Below are positions 7,786-17,081 of a DNA stretch of 64,000 bases, in pieces. Below the pieces are notes generated by a model, which was given only the letters and a program-made list of their open reading frames with translations, ran no database searches and was not told the origin of the DNA. Position numbers and translations under genes: made by a program. Positions within the stretch are counted from its first letter, which is position 1. Each line of letters starts with the position of its first letter. The stretch covers positions 1,871,501 to 1,935,500 of the forward strand of contig NZ_CP009283.1 in the NCBI RefSeq assembly GCF_000758625.1. The letters are read 5' to 3'. Source of the stretch: Paenibacillus sp. FSL R7-0273 (GTDB taxonomy: Bacteria; Bacillota; Bacilli; Paenibacillales; Paenibacillaceae).

Positions 7786-8649
7786 ATGAACAACAGCATT
7801 CACAACCGGATCAAGCTGCGGGGCGGCGCCACTGTGCCGAGAATCGGCCAGGGCACCTGGTTTATGGGAGAGGATGCAGCAAGCCGGAGCGAGGAGATTG
7901 CCTCCCTGCGTCTGGGTGTCGAGCTGGGCATGAATCTGATCGATACCGCTGAAATGTACGGGGACGGGCGCTCAGAGGAGCTGGTGGGTGAAGCCATCCG
8001 GGGCATCCGGGATGATGTGTTTCTGGTGTCCAAGGTATATCCGCACAATGCGGGTAAGGAACGGCTCATCCGCAGCTGTGACAGCAGCCTGAAGCGGCTC
8101 GGCACGGATCATCTGGACCTTTATCTGCTGCACTGGCGGGGCGATATTCCTTTGGTGGAGACCGTTGAAGGGATGGAGGAGCTGGTGGCTGCCGGCAAAA
8201 TCAGACAATGGGGCGTATCCAATCTGGATACCGAGGATATGAGAGAGCTTCTGGATATTCCCGGCGGCGAAAACTGTGCTGTGAATCAAGTGCTCTACCA
8301 TCTGGGCTCCAGGGGTATTGAGCATGAGCTGCTTGCCTGGGAGCGGAGCCACAGAATTCCGGTCATGGCGTATTCTCCGCTTGCCCAGGCAGGCAGTCTG
8401 CGCAAGGGGCTGACCGAGAACGGAACAGTCCGGAACATTGCCGATAAGCACGGGGTTACCCCGCTGCAGATTCTGCTGGCCTGGAGCATCCGTGAAGGCG
8501 ATGTCATTGCCATCCCCAAGGCGGCTTCCCGCAGGCATGTGGAAGAGAATGCGGCGGCAGGCCGTATCCGGCTGAGCGGTGAGGAGCTGCGGCAGCTGGA
8601 TGAGGCATTCCCGCAGCCGGCCTGGAGAGTTCCGCTTGATATGATTTGA
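7786..8649 (+). CDS. Aldo/keto reductase
   Basis: 287 residues from ATG 7786, preceded by AAGGAGA; a 23-codon upstream extension has no ribosome site. It is a TIM-barrel NADPH-dependent carbonyl reductase with the catalytic tetrad Asp53 and Tyr58 (LIDTAEMYG), Lys83 (VSKVYPHN) and His116 (YLLHWRG). The cofactor-binding end IAIPKAASRRHVEENAAAG is present. It belongs to the group with 2,5-diketogluconate/methylglyoxal-type reductases, but the true substrate is unknown. It is monocistronic with its own terminator. Confidence 0.9.
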   Translation: MNNSIHNRIKLRGGATVPRIGQGTWFMGEDAASRSEEIASLRLGVELGMNLIDTAEMYGDGRSEELVGEAIRGIRDDVFLVSKVYPHNAGKERLIRSCDSSLKRLGTDHLDLYLLHWRGDIPLVETVEGMEELVAAGKIRQWGVSNLDTEDMRELLDIPGGENCAVNQVLYHLGSRGIEHELLAWERSHRIPVMAYSPLAQAGSLRKGLTENGTVRNIADKHGVTPLQILLAWSIREGDVIAIPKAASRRHVEENAAAGRIRLSGEELRQLDEAFPQPAWRVPLDMI

Positions 8650-8656
8650 TAGACCG

Positions 8657-8686
8657 GCTGTCCGTGATTTCACGGGCAGCTTTTTA
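8657..8686 (+). terminator. Rho-independent terminator
   Basis: GCTGTCCGTG pairs with CACGGGCAGC around a 4-nt loop (ATTT) and is followed by TTTTTATT, 8 bp after the reductase stop. Confidence 0.88.
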
Positions 8687-8743
8687 TTGACTTTTTACTG
8701 ATTAATAATGAAATAAGCTGCTGCGTAGCTGACGTGTAACCAG

Positions 8744-9694
8744 GGTGAGCAAAATGAAGGGCACAACTGCCTTTAATTCCGCCCGATTCGGCGAAATGTG
8801 CAAAATGAAGGGCACAACTGCCCTTGATTCCGCCCGATGCGGCGAAATGAGCAAAATGAAGGGCACAAATGCCCTTGATTTCGCCCGGCGCGGCGAAATG
8901 AGCACAATGAAGGGCACAACTGCCTTTGATTTCGCCCGGCGCGGCGAAATGAACACAATGAAGGGCACAAATGCCTCTGATTCCGCCCGATGCAGCGAAA
9001 TGAACACAATGAAGGGCACAAATGCCCTTGATTTCGCCCGATGAGGCGAAATGTACAAAATGAAGGGCACAACTGCCCTTGATTCCGCCCGATACAGCGA
9101 AATGAGCAAAATGAAGGGCACAACTGCCCTTGATTTCGCCCGATGAGGCGAAATGAGCAAAATGAAGGGCACAACTGCCCTTGATTCCGCCCGATGCGGC
9201 GAAATGAGCAAAATGAAGGGTACAACTGCCCTTGATTTCGCCCGGCGCGGCGAAATGAACACAATGAAGGGCACAACTGCCTTTGATTTCGCCCGATGAG
9301 GCGAAATGAGCAAAATGAAGGGCACAACTGCCCTTGATTTCGCCCGGTGCGGCGAAATGAGCACAATGAAGGGCACAACTGCCTTTGATTTCGCCCGATG
9401 CGGCGAATGAGCACAATGAAGGGCACAAATGCCCTTGATTCCGCCCGATGCGGCGAAATGAGCAAAATGAAGGGCACAAATGCCCTTGATTTCGCCCGAT
9501 GCGGCGAAATGAGCAAAATGAAGGGCACAAATGCCCTTGATTTCGCCCAATGCAGCGAAATGAGCAAAATGAAGAACATAAATGCCCTTGATTTCGCCCA
9601 ATGAGGCGAAATGAGCAAAATGAAAGAGCACAAATGCCCTTGATTTCGCCCGATGAGGCGAAATGAGCAAAATGAAGGGCACAAATGCCTTTGA
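8744..9694. repeat. 51-bp tandem repeat array, 19 copies
   Basis: The anchor ATGAAGGGC recurs every 51 bp from 8754 to 9672. One 1-bp deletion (near 9407) and one 1-bp insertion (near 9624) cancel. Each unit holds two inverted repeats: AAGGGCA-N4-TGCCCTT, and ATTTCGCC-N6-GGCGAAAT, joined by GAGCAAAATG. Variation between units is mostly in loops or keeps pairing through G-T or A-T swaps. Long open frames on both strands arise only because the unit is 3x17 bp without stops; I do not call them genes. Confidence 0.97.
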
Positions 9695-9763
9695 TCCCGC
9701 TGTTTTTTTCTGTGAGTTAGGCCGTAAGACCCGGGAAAAGCCTGTGGCAACAGCTCTTAAATG

Positions 9764-9824
9764 TTGTCAACAACGTTCATGCCGAAACCGTGTTTTCAAT
9801 TTGGTGACAAAGAAAGCGCTTTGA
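9764..9824 (+). promoter_or_regulatory. mtl operon control region with cre site
   Basis: AGAAAGCGCTTTGA at 9811-9824 is a good cre (CcpA operator) match with the palindromic core AAAGCGCTTT. TTGTCAA (9764-9770) and TGACAA (9805-9810) are in inverted orientation just upstream and recall the TTGNCACA half-sites bound by MtlR in Bacilli, though the spacing is wide. Clear -35/-10 boxes were not found. Confidence 0.6.
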
Positions 9825-9908
9825 TTTACGATGTGTGCATAGGGGATGAACTTACAACAAAGCTTAAGTGTAGGAAGTCCCATTCAATTCAATAGGGGGG
9901 CATTTTAA

Positions 9909-11369
9909 ATGGCCACATCGGCAACTACGCCTGCAACACAACCTTCATCCGGCGGAGCAAGGGTGAAAGTCCAACAATTCGGCCGCTTGCTCAGCGGTAT
10001 GGTTATGCCAAATATCGGTGCTTTTATCGCCTGGGGTTTGATTACAGCATTGTTCATTCCAACAGGCTGGTTTCCAAATGAAAGTCTGTCGGCACTTGTA
10101 GATCCAATGATCAAGTACCTGCTGCCGCTGCTGATCGGTTACACCGGCGGTACAATGGTACACGGCAAACGCGGCGGTGTTATCGGCGCCGTAGTTACAA
10201 TGGGGGTTATCGTCGGCTCCTCCATTCCAATGTTCCTCGGAGCCATGCTCGTTGGACCGCTGGCCGGCTGGATTCTGAAGCAGTTTGACAAAGCGGTTGA
10301 CGGCAAAATCAAAGCCGGCTTCGAAATGCTTGTTAACAACTTCTCACTCGGTATCATCGGCGGCGGCTTGTCCATTGCTGCACTGAAGGGGATTGGACCA
10401 CTGGTAGAAGGTCTGACCAACATTTTGTCCAATGGTGTGCAATTCCTGGTTGATCACAACCTGCTTCCGATTGTTAACATCATCATTGAGCCTGCGAAGG
10501 TGCTGTTCCTGAACAACGCCATTAACCACGGGGTTATGGGACCGATCGCGCTTGAAGAATCACAAAGACTGGGTAAATCCATTCTGTTCATGCTTGAATC
10601 TAACCCGGGACCTGGACTTGGTATTCTGCTGGCTTACTGGCTGGTAGGACGCGGTTCTGCCAAAGCTTCCGCACCTGGTGCCGTAGTTATCCACTTCCTT
10701 GGCGGTATTCATGAAATTTACTTCCCGTACATCCTGATGAACCCGCGTCTGATTCTGGCGGTAATCGGTGGCGGTGTGTCCGGTACATTTACATTCCAGA
10801 TGCTGGGTGCAGGTCTGGTAGCTTCTCCATCACCAGGCAGTATCTTCGCTTACTTCGCTATGACGCCTAAAGGTGGATACTTCCCGATGATTGCCGGTGT
10901 AGTTGTAGCAACCGTTGTTTCCTTCGTGCTTGCAGCACTGCTGCTTAAGACTGTGAAGAAAACGGATGAGGAAGATATGGATCTGGAAGAAGCAGCAGCA
11001 AAAATGAAAGACATGAAGACTGCCGGTACTGCAGCTTCCGCAACAGTTGCAACAGCAGCTGCAAATAACGTTGCTGCTAATGTCCGTAACAAAGCTGATG
11101 TACGCAAAATCGTCTTCGCCTGTGATGCCGGAATGGGCTCCAGCGCAATGGGCGCATCCGTACTGAGAAAGAAGCTGCAGAGCGCAGGCGTTAATCTAAC
11201 GGTAGTTAACTCGGCGGTAAGTGAAATTCCGGCTGATGCTGACATCGTGATTACGCAGAAAACGCTGACCGACCGTGCTATTGCAACCAATCCTAATGCA
11301 GAGCACATCTCCATCGACAACTTCCTGAAGAGTCCGAAGTACGATGAGCTGGTTGAACGTTTAAAATAA
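9909..11369 (+). CDS. mtlA: PTS mannitol-specific EIICB component
   Basis: 486 residues from ATG 9909, preceded by a G-rich ribosome site. The membrane EIIC channel (about residues 15-350, several helices; FNxx-type start GRLLSGMVMPNIGAFIAWGL, the GGIHEIYFPY substrate motif) is followed by an Ala-rich linker and a cytoplasmic EIIB domain (about 395-486) with the phosphorylated Cys405 in FACDAGMGSSAMG. It imports mannitol as mannitol-1-phosphate. The EIIA domain is absent here and is supplied by MtlF from the same operon, as in Bacillus relatives. Confidence 0.96.
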   Translation: MATSATTPATQPSSGGARVKVQQFGRLLSGMVMPNIGAFIAWGLITALFIPTGWFPNESLSALVDPMIKYLLPLLIGYTGGTMVHGKRGGVIGAVVTMGVIVGSSIPMFLGAMLVGPLAGWILKQFDKAVDGKIKAGFEMLVNNFSLGIIGGGLSIAALKGIGPLVEGLTNILSNGVQFLVDHNLLPIVNIIIEPAKVLFLNNAINHGVMGPIALEESQRLGKSILFMLESNPGPGLGILLAYWLVGRGSAKASAPGAVVIHFLGGIHEIYFPYILMNPRLILAVIGGGVSGTFTFQMLGAGLVASPSPGSIFAYFAMTPKGGYFPMIAGVVVATVVSFVLAALLLKTVKKTDEEDMDLEEAAAKMKDMKTAGTAASATVATAAANNVAANVRNKADVRKIVFACDAGMGSSAMGASVLRKKLQSAGVNLTVVNSAVSEIPADADIVITQKTLTDRAIATNPNAEHISIDNFLKSPKYDELVERLK

Positions 11370-11407
11370 GCGAATACCGTTTAGATATGACGTATAACGC
11401 TAAATAA

Positions 11408-11440
11408 GGAGACGCTGGCCCCCGGGAGCCAGCGTTTGTC
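11408..11440 (+). terminator. Hairpin between mtlA and mtlR
   Basis: ACGCTGGC (11412-11419) pairs with GCCAGCGT (11428-11435) after a GGAGA/TCTCC outer clamp; there is no strong T-run. It is more likely an attenuating or mRNA-stabilising hairpin than a full stop, keeping mtlR below mtlA. Confidence 0.5.
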
Positions 11441-11466
11441 TCCATTTAGGGCGGAGGTACACGGTT

Positions 11467-13533
11467 ATGAGGAAGGTTACCGCCAGGCAGCGCCAGATTA
11501 TCTGGCTGCTGCTGGGCGTAAATGAGGAAATCACAGCCGCCGAGATCGCCGAAGGGATCGGGGTAAGCGTAAGAACCGTTCACCGCGAGATGGAAGACAT
11601 TGAACACACGCTTGCGGATTTCGGGCTGGATCTGATCCGTAAATCGGGAAAAGGCATACAGCTGAGCGGACCGGACGACGGACTGGCTGAGCTCAGGCTA
11701 TTCCTGCGCCAGGAGAAGCCTGCCGAATATTCCAGCGAAGAACGCAAAATTTATGAGCTATGCACGCTGCTTGAGGCGGAAGAGCCGGTGAAGCTGTTCA
11801 CTCTGGCGCATTGGCTGAAGGTAACCGTTGCAACCGTGAGCTATGATCTGGATGAACTGGAACCTTGGGTCCGTAAATTCAATCTTCATCTGGTCCGCAG
11901 GAGAGGCTACGGGGTTGAAATTACCGGCAGTGAGGTGGATAAGCGCAGGTCGATCGGCCGTCTGGCGGCAGAGCATCTGGATTTGTCCGATCTTGTAGGG
12001 CATACGCCCCAGCTGGCGAGCAGCCCGGTTTACAAAAGCCTGCTTATGACCGTCGGAAAGAACAATTTGCTGGAAGTGGAGAGCACGCTCTGGGATATGG
12101 AATGGCAGTGGACGGCAGAGCTTCCGGAAATAGTATACATGGAGATGCTGCTGGGCCTTTCCGTCACCACCCGGCGGATCTCGATTGGCCAGGGAATTGA
12201 AAACGGCAGTGACGCCGGATATCCCAGGATGTCCGACCACCGCAACATCTCCGGGGCGGAGCAGTTTGTCCAGCGGCTTGGGCCTGCACTTGAGGAAGAA
12301 ATACCGCGGGCAGAGATTCTGTATATCGCCGGCCTGTTTGACCGGGCCCAGGATTCATTTCCCTCCGGCGGAATCGCCTACGGGGATATGGAGCTGATGG
12401 AGACGGTCTACCGGCTGACCGAACATGTGGTCAGGCGGACAGGATTGCCGTTCCAGAGCGACCGCTCCCTGCGGGAGGGGCTGCTCGAGCATATGGACCC
12501 GGCCTTCAAGCGGCTGCGTGAGGGAACGCGCATCCGTAATCCGCTGCTGGGCCCGATCCGTAAAGATTATGAATATCTCTTTCAGATCGTAAGGGCTGCG
12601 GTAGAGGACCTGCAGCTGGACCTTGATATTCCTGATGAGGAAGTAGGCTTTCTGGTCATGCATTTCGGTGCTTCAGTCGAGAGACTGAACCAGCTAAGGC
12701 GTAATGTCAGGGCTATTCTCGTCTGTGCCAGCGGGCTGAGCTCCTCGAGGCTGCTGGCTACCCGGCTCGCCAAAGAGATGCCGCAGATTGAAATTCTCGG
12801 GAATATCTCCTGGTATGAGGCAGCCCGTCTTCCCGAGGTAGATTATGATCTGATTATATCTACGATTGATTTGCCGCTGGACAAGGAGCGTTATATTAAG
12901 ATCAGCCCTCTGCTGACCGGGGATGAAATGGAGAAGCTTTTGAGCTATATTCAGAATATGACGCTGCGTGAACGGGAGAGTATTCCCGGCAGTGAAAGTG
13001 ACCGTCCGCTGCGGGATGACAATGCGCTGGACCGCTTAAAGAGCTACAAGGGCATACTGGATGAGACGGTCAGCCTGCTAGAGCGGTTCCGCTTCTATCC
13101 GCTGGATAATGAAGGCATCCCCCTGCAGACTACGATTGCGGCAATGCTTGATTCTCTTAGAGGTACCGGGGTAGTCGGGGATGCGGATATTCTGCTGGAA
13201 CGGCTGCTGGAGCGGGAGAGGATGTCCAGCCAGGTCATCCCCGATACCGGACTGGCGCTGTTTCATACCCGCAGCAGTCATATCATGCTGTCTTCCCTGA
13301 CCCTCTACCGGCTGCGCGAGCCGGTTGTGCTGGAAGGCAACACTGAGGTAAGGGTCATTCTGCTGATGCTTGCTCCGCGCAGGCTGTCCAGAGAGAGCCT
13401 GGAGGTCCTGAGCGAGATCAGCGCCATGCTGCTGAATTCGGAGCTGGTGAAGCTGCTGGAGGAGAGGACGGAGTCTGAAATCCGCAGCTATCTGTCGTCA
13501 GAGCTGCTTCATTTCTTCGAAAATAAAATGTGA
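11467..13533 (+). CDS. mtlR: Mannitol operon transcriptional activator MtlR
   Basis: 688 residues with the full layout of the family: N-terminal helix-turn-helix domains (about 1-90; ITAAEIAEGIGVSVRTVHRE), two PTS regulation domains (about 185-405; VGFLVMHFGASVERL in the second), a GatB-like EIIB domain with Cys420 (AILVCASGLSSSRL) and a C-terminal EIIA-like domain with His600 (LALFHTRSSH). Phosphorylation of these sites by HPr and the mannitol EII proteins sets its activity: active when mannitol is present and preferred sugars are absent. GGAGG precedes ATG 11467. It sits between mtlA and mtlF. Confidence 0.95.
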   Translation: MRKVTARQRQIIWLLLGVNEEITAAEIAEGIGVSVRTVHREMEDIEHTLADFGLDLIRKSGKGIQLSGPDDGLAELRLFLRQEKPAEYSSEERKIYELCTLLEAEEPVKLFTLAHWLKVTVATVSYDLDELEPWVRKFNLHLVRRRGYGVEITGSEVDKRRSIGRLAAEHLDLSDLVGHTPQLASSPVYKSLLMTVGKNNLLEVESTLWDMEWQWTAELPEIVYMEMLLGLSVTTRRISIGQGIENGSDAGYPRMSDHRNISGAEQFVQRLGPALEEEIPRAEILYIAGLFDRAQDSFPSGGIAYGDMELMETVYRLTEHVVRRTGLPFQSDRSLREGLLEHMDPAFKRLREGTRIRNPLLGPIRKDYEYLFQIVRAAVEDLQLDLDIPDEEVGFLVMHFGASVERLNQLRRNVRAILVCASGLSSSRLLATRLAKEMPQIEILGNISWYEAARLPEVDYDLIISTIDLPLDKERYIKISPLLTGDEMEKLLSYIQNMTLRERESIPGSESDRPLRDDNALDRLKSYKGILDETVSLLERFRFYPLDNEGIPLQTTIAAMLDSLRGTGVVGDADILLERLLERERMSSQVIPDTGLALFHTRSSHIMLSSLTLYRLREPVVLEGNTEVRVILLMLAPRRLSRESLEVLSEISAMLLNSELVKLLEERTESEIRSYLSSELLHFFENKM

Positions 13534-13549
13534 AAGCGGGAGAAACCAT

Positions 13550-13984
13550 ATGAGTATACTGTCAGAAAACAAGATTATTATGAACGGTGCCGCCAAAGAC
13601 AAATACGAAGCGATCACCATGGCCGGCAAGCTGCTGGTTGATGCGGGACATGTAACTGAGGAGTACGTGCCGAAGATGCTGGAGCGCGAGGAAGTTGTGT
13701 CGACCTACATGGGTGAGGGGCTTGCCATTCCGCACGGTACGAAGGAAGCAAGACCATTTATCAAATCTACCGGCCTTTCCATCATCCGTTTTCCGGACGG
13801 CGTTGATTTCGGCGGGGATGAGCCTGCATTTGTCGTGATCGGGATTGCTGCTGCCGGTGACGGCCACATGGAAGTGCTGACGAATGTGGCGATGATCTTT
13901 ACCGAAGAGGATGCGATTGAACGGGTGATGAATGCTCCTACACCTGCTGATGTCATGGCAATTTTTGAAGGAGGCCTTGAATAA
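13550..13984 (+). CDS. mtlF: PTS mannitol-specific EIIA component
   Basis: 144 residues from ATG 13550. A single EIIA domain of the fructose/mannitol type with the phosphorylated His62 in GLAIPHGTKEARP. It passes phosphate from HPr to the EIIB domain of MtlA and probably to MtlR. It lies 16 bp after mtlR, and its stop overlaps the mtlD start (TAATG). Confidence 0.95.
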   Translation: MSILSENKIIMNGAAKDKYEAITMAGKLLVDAGHVTEEYVPKMLEREEVVSTYMGEGLAIPHGTKEARPFIKSTGLSIIRFPDGVDFGGDEPAFVVIGIAAAGDGHMEVLTNVAMIFTEEDAIERVMNAPTPADVMAIFEGGLE

Positions 13985-15129
13985 TGAAGGCTGTTCATTT
14001 CGGCGCAGGCAATATCGGCAGAGGGTTTATCGGACTTTTGCTCTCGCAGGCTGGCTACGAGGTCTGTTTCGTAGACGTGAATGAAGCGTTTGTATCCCAG
14101 CTTAAGGAGCGCGGAGAATATCCGGTGACGCTGGCCAGTGAAGGACAGGAGACTGTTATCGTAAAAAATGTCACTGCGCTAAGCAGCGTTACCCATGCTG
14201 AGGAAGTAGCGGCTGCTATTGCAGAAGCTGATCTGGTCACCACCGCTGTCGGTGTATCTATTCTGAAGCATATTGCCGGTGTTGTGGCTGAAGGGATCAA
14301 GAGACGGGTTGCCGTCTCCGATGCCCCGCTGCACGTAATCGCCTGCGAGAACGCCATCGGCGGCAGTGCGCAGCTCAAAGAGCTGGTCTACGCCATTCTG
14401 GATGAAGCCGCCCGTGCCAAAGCGGATGATGCTGTAGCCTTCCCGAATGCAGCGGTTGACCGGATTGTGCCGCTTCAGCAGCATGAGGACATCCTCAAGG
14501 TTGTAGTAGAGCCATTTTATGAGTGGGTGGTGGATGCTTCCCAGATGCTTCCGGGGTATACACCGGTTGAAGGCGTTCATTATGTCGAGAATCTGGAGCC
14601 TTACATCGAGCGCAAGCTGTTCACCGTTAACACCGGACACTGCTCTGCAGCCTATCTCGGCTTCCTGCGCGGCTACGAAACGATACAGCAGGCCATGGCG
14701 GATGAGGGACTGACTGCTCTCGTACGTGAAGTGTTGGAGGAGACCGGTGCGGTGCTGGAGCAGAAGCACGGCTTTGACAGCGCAGAGCACAGCAAATATA
14801 TCGATAAAATCCTGGAGCGCTTCCGCAATCCGGCGCTTACCGATGAAGTATCGCGTGTAGGCCGCTCGCCGATCCGCAAGCTGTCTCCGAATGACCGTCT
14901 GGTCTCGCCGGCCCTGCAGGCCTTTGACCGCGGTCTCAGCTACAAGGCGCTGACCCGTTCCATGGCCGGAGCCCTGCTGTTCCAGGCAGCTGATGATCCT
15001 GAAGCAGTTGAGCTGCAGGCTGCTATTGCCGAGCTTGGCGTAGAAGCTGCCTTAGCCAAATATACCGGGCTGGCTGCTGACCATGCCGTACACCAGTCCG
15101 TGATGGCTGAATACGCAGCACTTAAATAA
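13984..15129 (+). CDS. mtlD: Mannitol-1-phosphate 5-dehydrogenase
   Basis: 381 residues, the normal family length. The N-terminal NAD-binding fold begins MKAVHFGAGNIGRGFIGLLL, and the C-terminal mannitol dehydrogenase domain carries VNTGHCSAAYLGF and AVDRIVP. It oxidises mannitol-1-phosphate to fructose-6-phosphate, completing the mannitol pathway. It is translationally coupled to mtlF through TAATG and is the last gene of the operon; a strong terminator follows. Confidence 0.96.
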   Translation: MKAVHFGAGNIGRGFIGLLLSQAGYEVCFVDVNEAFVSQLKERGEYPVTLASEGQETVIVKNVTALSSVTHAEEVAAAIAEADLVTTAVGVSILKHIAGVVAEGIKRRVAVSDAPLHVIACENAIGGSAQLKELVYAILDEAARAKADDAVAFPNAAVDRIVPLQQHEDILKVVVEPFYEWVVDASQMLPGYTPVEGVHYVENLEPYIERKLFTVNTGHCSAAYLGFLRGYETIQQAMADEGLTALVREVLEETGAVLEQKHGFDSAEHSKYIDKILERFRNPALTDEVSRVGRSPIRKLSPNDRLVSPALQAFDRGLSYKALTRSMAGALLFQAADDPEAVELQAAIAELGVEAALAKYTGLAADHAVHQSVMAEYAALK

Positions 15130-15154
15130 GAGGTTATAAGACTATAGCAGCATT

Positions 15155-15200
15155 AAAAAGAGCAAGACCCTTCCGATGCCGGAGAGGTCTTGCTCTTTCT
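15155..15200. terminator. Bidirectional terminator
   Basis: AAAGAGCAAGACC (15157-15169) pairs perfectly with GGTCTTGCTCTTT (15186-15198), with A-run and T-run flanks. It serves both mtlD and the convergent minus-strand gene, whose stop codon is at 15200. Confidence 0.9.
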
Positions 15201-15637
15201 TACTTTTGAAGAATCGGTTCCCAGTGTCTGAGCTCGCCGATCGAATCACGTTCGGACGAATAGCCCCGCAGCTCGATGGAATCTCTTGTTACCATAAAGC
15301 GATATTGCACATCCGGCTCGTTGGCAAACGTTACTTCAATAACATAAGGATTGTACGGTTCATAGCCGTCCTCGCGGTGCGGAACCGTCCAGAACGTCCA
15401 GGTTTCCTCGGGGTATTTCTGTTCCAGATACCGGTTCAGCTCAACCGATTTGCGGGCGATCTGGGTATCGATATAGGCCGGACGATACATAAAGAAACCG
15501 GTGGACAATAGAACGTATAGGCCCGCTGCAAAATAAATCCACTTTCTCCTGGACTGCCGGAAGAAGAGAGAGGCAAGCAAAATGACGAAAAACAGGATAG
15601 TGGCTAGACCATATTCCATTATTTCAGTAGGATGCAT
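15200..15637 (-). CDS. Small membrane protein of unknown function
   Basis: 145 residues from ATG 15637, preceded by GGGGAGAG. Two hydrophobic segments (about 9-25 and 33-50) anchor the protein. A soluble, charged C-terminal domain follows (VELNRYLEQKYPEETWTFWT, YVIEVTFANEPDVQYRFMV). I recognise no named family. It lies 24 bp after the M42 peptidase on the same strand and is probably co-transcribed, but nothing suggests a shared role. Confidence 0.8.
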   Translation of the reverse strand: MHPTEIMEYGLATILFFVILLASLFFRQSRRKWIYFAAGLYVLLSTGFFMYRPAYIDTQIARKSVELNRYLEQKYPEETWTFWTVPHREDGYEPYNPYVIEVTFANEPDVQYRFMVTRDSIELRGYSSERDSIGELRHWEPILQK

Positions 15638-15661
15638 GTCTTCTCTCCCCTTTACTGCCTA

Positions 15662-16735
15662 TTAGCTATTTTCCAAAATGGTCTGCAGCGTTGTGCGGTC
15701 CAGCCCTTCCACCAGCTTGATCAGCAGCTCTTTGGCCGCTTCGTAATCATCGCTGTGGATGACGGAGGAGGCCGTGTGGATGTAGCGGGAGCAGATGCCG
15801 ATAACCGCAGACGGTACGCCGATGCCGCTGGTATGAACCGCTCCGGCATCCGTTCCGCCCTGGGAGACGAAGTACTGGTACTTTATCTTATGAGTATCTG
15901 CCGTATCCTGTACATATTCTATCAGCCCGCGGTGGGTAATCATCGTCGGGTCATAGATACGCAGCAGCGCGCCCTGGCCGAGCTGTCCAAAAGCCTGGCG
16001 GTCGCCGGTCATGTCAGCGGCAGCGCTGGCATCCAGGCCGAAGAAAATATCCGGGTTGAGCAGGTTGGCCGCTGTTCGCGCACCGCGCAGTCCGGCCTCC
16101 TCCTGAACTGTGGCGCCGGAATAAACGGTATTAGGGAGCTTTTTGCCGTGCAGCGCCTTCACCAGCTCAAGGGCCAGCCCGACACCATAACGGTTGTCCC
16201 AGGCTTTGGCCATGATCTTCTTCGGATTGGCGAGCGGGGTGAACGGGCAGACAGGCAGAATCTGCTGGCCGGGCCTTACACCGAAGCTTTCCGCTTCTTC
16301 CTTGCTGTCCGCGCCGATATCAAGATACATCTTGCTGATTTCACCGGTCTTGGTGCGTTCCTCGGGCCCAAGCAGGTGAATCGGTGTACTGCCGACAACC
16401 CCGTCAAGCACACGGTCAGGCGTAAAGATCTGCAGCCGCTGTGAAGCGACAGCTGAAGCCAGCCAGCCGCCTAGCGGCTGGAAACGGATCATCCCGTTCG
16501 CGGTAATCCCGGTGACCATAAAGCCAACCTCGTCAAAATGGCCGGCAACCATAATTTTTGGGCCGTTCTCCTCACCGCGCAGCACGCCGAACAGGCTGCC
16601 CAGCCGGTCCTGTACAAACTCATCTGTATAGGCTGACATTTCATTTTTGAAGTATGCGCGCAGTTCACGCTCAAAGCCCGGAGCTGCGGGGAATTCAGTA
16701 AGTGTTTTAAATAAATCCATTGTTTCCTGATTCAT
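15662..16735 (-). CDS. M42-family glutamyl aminopeptidase/deblocking aminopeptidase
   Basis: 357 residues, a cytoplasmic di-metal peptidase that forms large tetrahedral assemblies in known members. Metal ligands and catalytic residues are visible: His in [11 protein letters not shown], Asp in [12 protein letters not shown], the Glu pair in [10 protein letters not shown], Asp in [11 protein letters not shown] and the last His in [11 protein letters not shown]. Older annotations sometimes call this family endoglucanase (CelM) or FrvX. Start ATG 16735, with AGGAGCGC a short distance upstream. Confidence 0.92.
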   Translation of the reverse strand: MNQETMDLFKTLTEFPAAPGFERELRAYFKNEMSAYTDEFVQDRLGSLFGVLRGEENGPKIMVAGHFDEVGFMVTGITANGMIRFQPLGGWLASAVASQRLQIFTPDRVLDGVVGSTPIHLLGPEERTKTGEISKMYLDIGADSKEEAESFGVRPGQQILPVCPFTPLANPKKIMAKAWDNRYGVGLALELVKALHGKKLPNTVYSGATVQEEAGLRGARTAANLLNPDIFFGLDASAAADMTGDRQAFGQLGQGALLRIYDPTMITHRGLIEYVQDTADTHKIKYQYFVSQGGTDAGAVHTSGIGVPSAVIGICSRYIHTASSVIHSDDYEAAKELLIKLVEGLDRTTLQTILENS

Positions 16736-16907
16736 ACGGGTAGCGCTCCTTTTTTATCTCAAGTATACAAACTTAACCTATATAGTATGAACTTCACCTC
16801 GCCGCTTGTCTATCTTTACAGGGACCGGGCATACACCCGGTATTGCTCTCCTGAATATTATACAGTAACGGGTCTGCAGGCAGGAGCCGGGAAAGGAAGC
16901 GGATAGA

Positions 16908-17081
16908 ATGTGGGTTGCAGGAAGCATTTCCGGACCGTTCACCCCAAAAGGTGTCCCCCGCAGGGTGCGGACGCGCGGCATTCAGCGGAGATACCGGCGC
17001 CGCAACAGGCGGGAAAGTGAAATAGTGCTGGTATTGGTTCTGTTCATACTGCTTATAGTGGTGCTGCTGTTTTTTTCCTGA
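16908..17081 (+). CDS. 57-residue Arg-rich small membrane protein (candidate)
   Basis: ATG 16908 is preceded by AAGGAAG at good distance, and the frame runs 57 codons to TGA 17079-17081. The N-terminal half is very basic (RRVRTRGIQRRYRRRNRR) and the C-terminal half is one hydrophobic helix (EIVLVLVLFILLIVVLLFF), giving a tail-anchored layout with a positive cytoplasmic side. It lies about 135 bp upstream of spoVAC on the same strand. I do not recognise a family. A link to sporulation is inference from position only. Confidence 0.55.
   Translation: MWVAGSISGPFTPKGVPRRVRTRGIQRRYRRRNRRESEIVLVLVLFILLIVVLLFFS

Noticed and set aside
8744..9694. CRISPR array
   Set aside because: The whole 51-bp unit repeats; there are no unique spacers between constant repeats and no cas genes in the window. 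The same holds for the arrays at 3.7, 36.2 and 46.2 kb.
8670..9750. Long repetitive proteins on the minus strand over the 51-bp array
   Set aside because: Several frames are open together because the unit is a multiple of three without stops; none has a ribosome site, and the 52-bp sister array cannot be coding.
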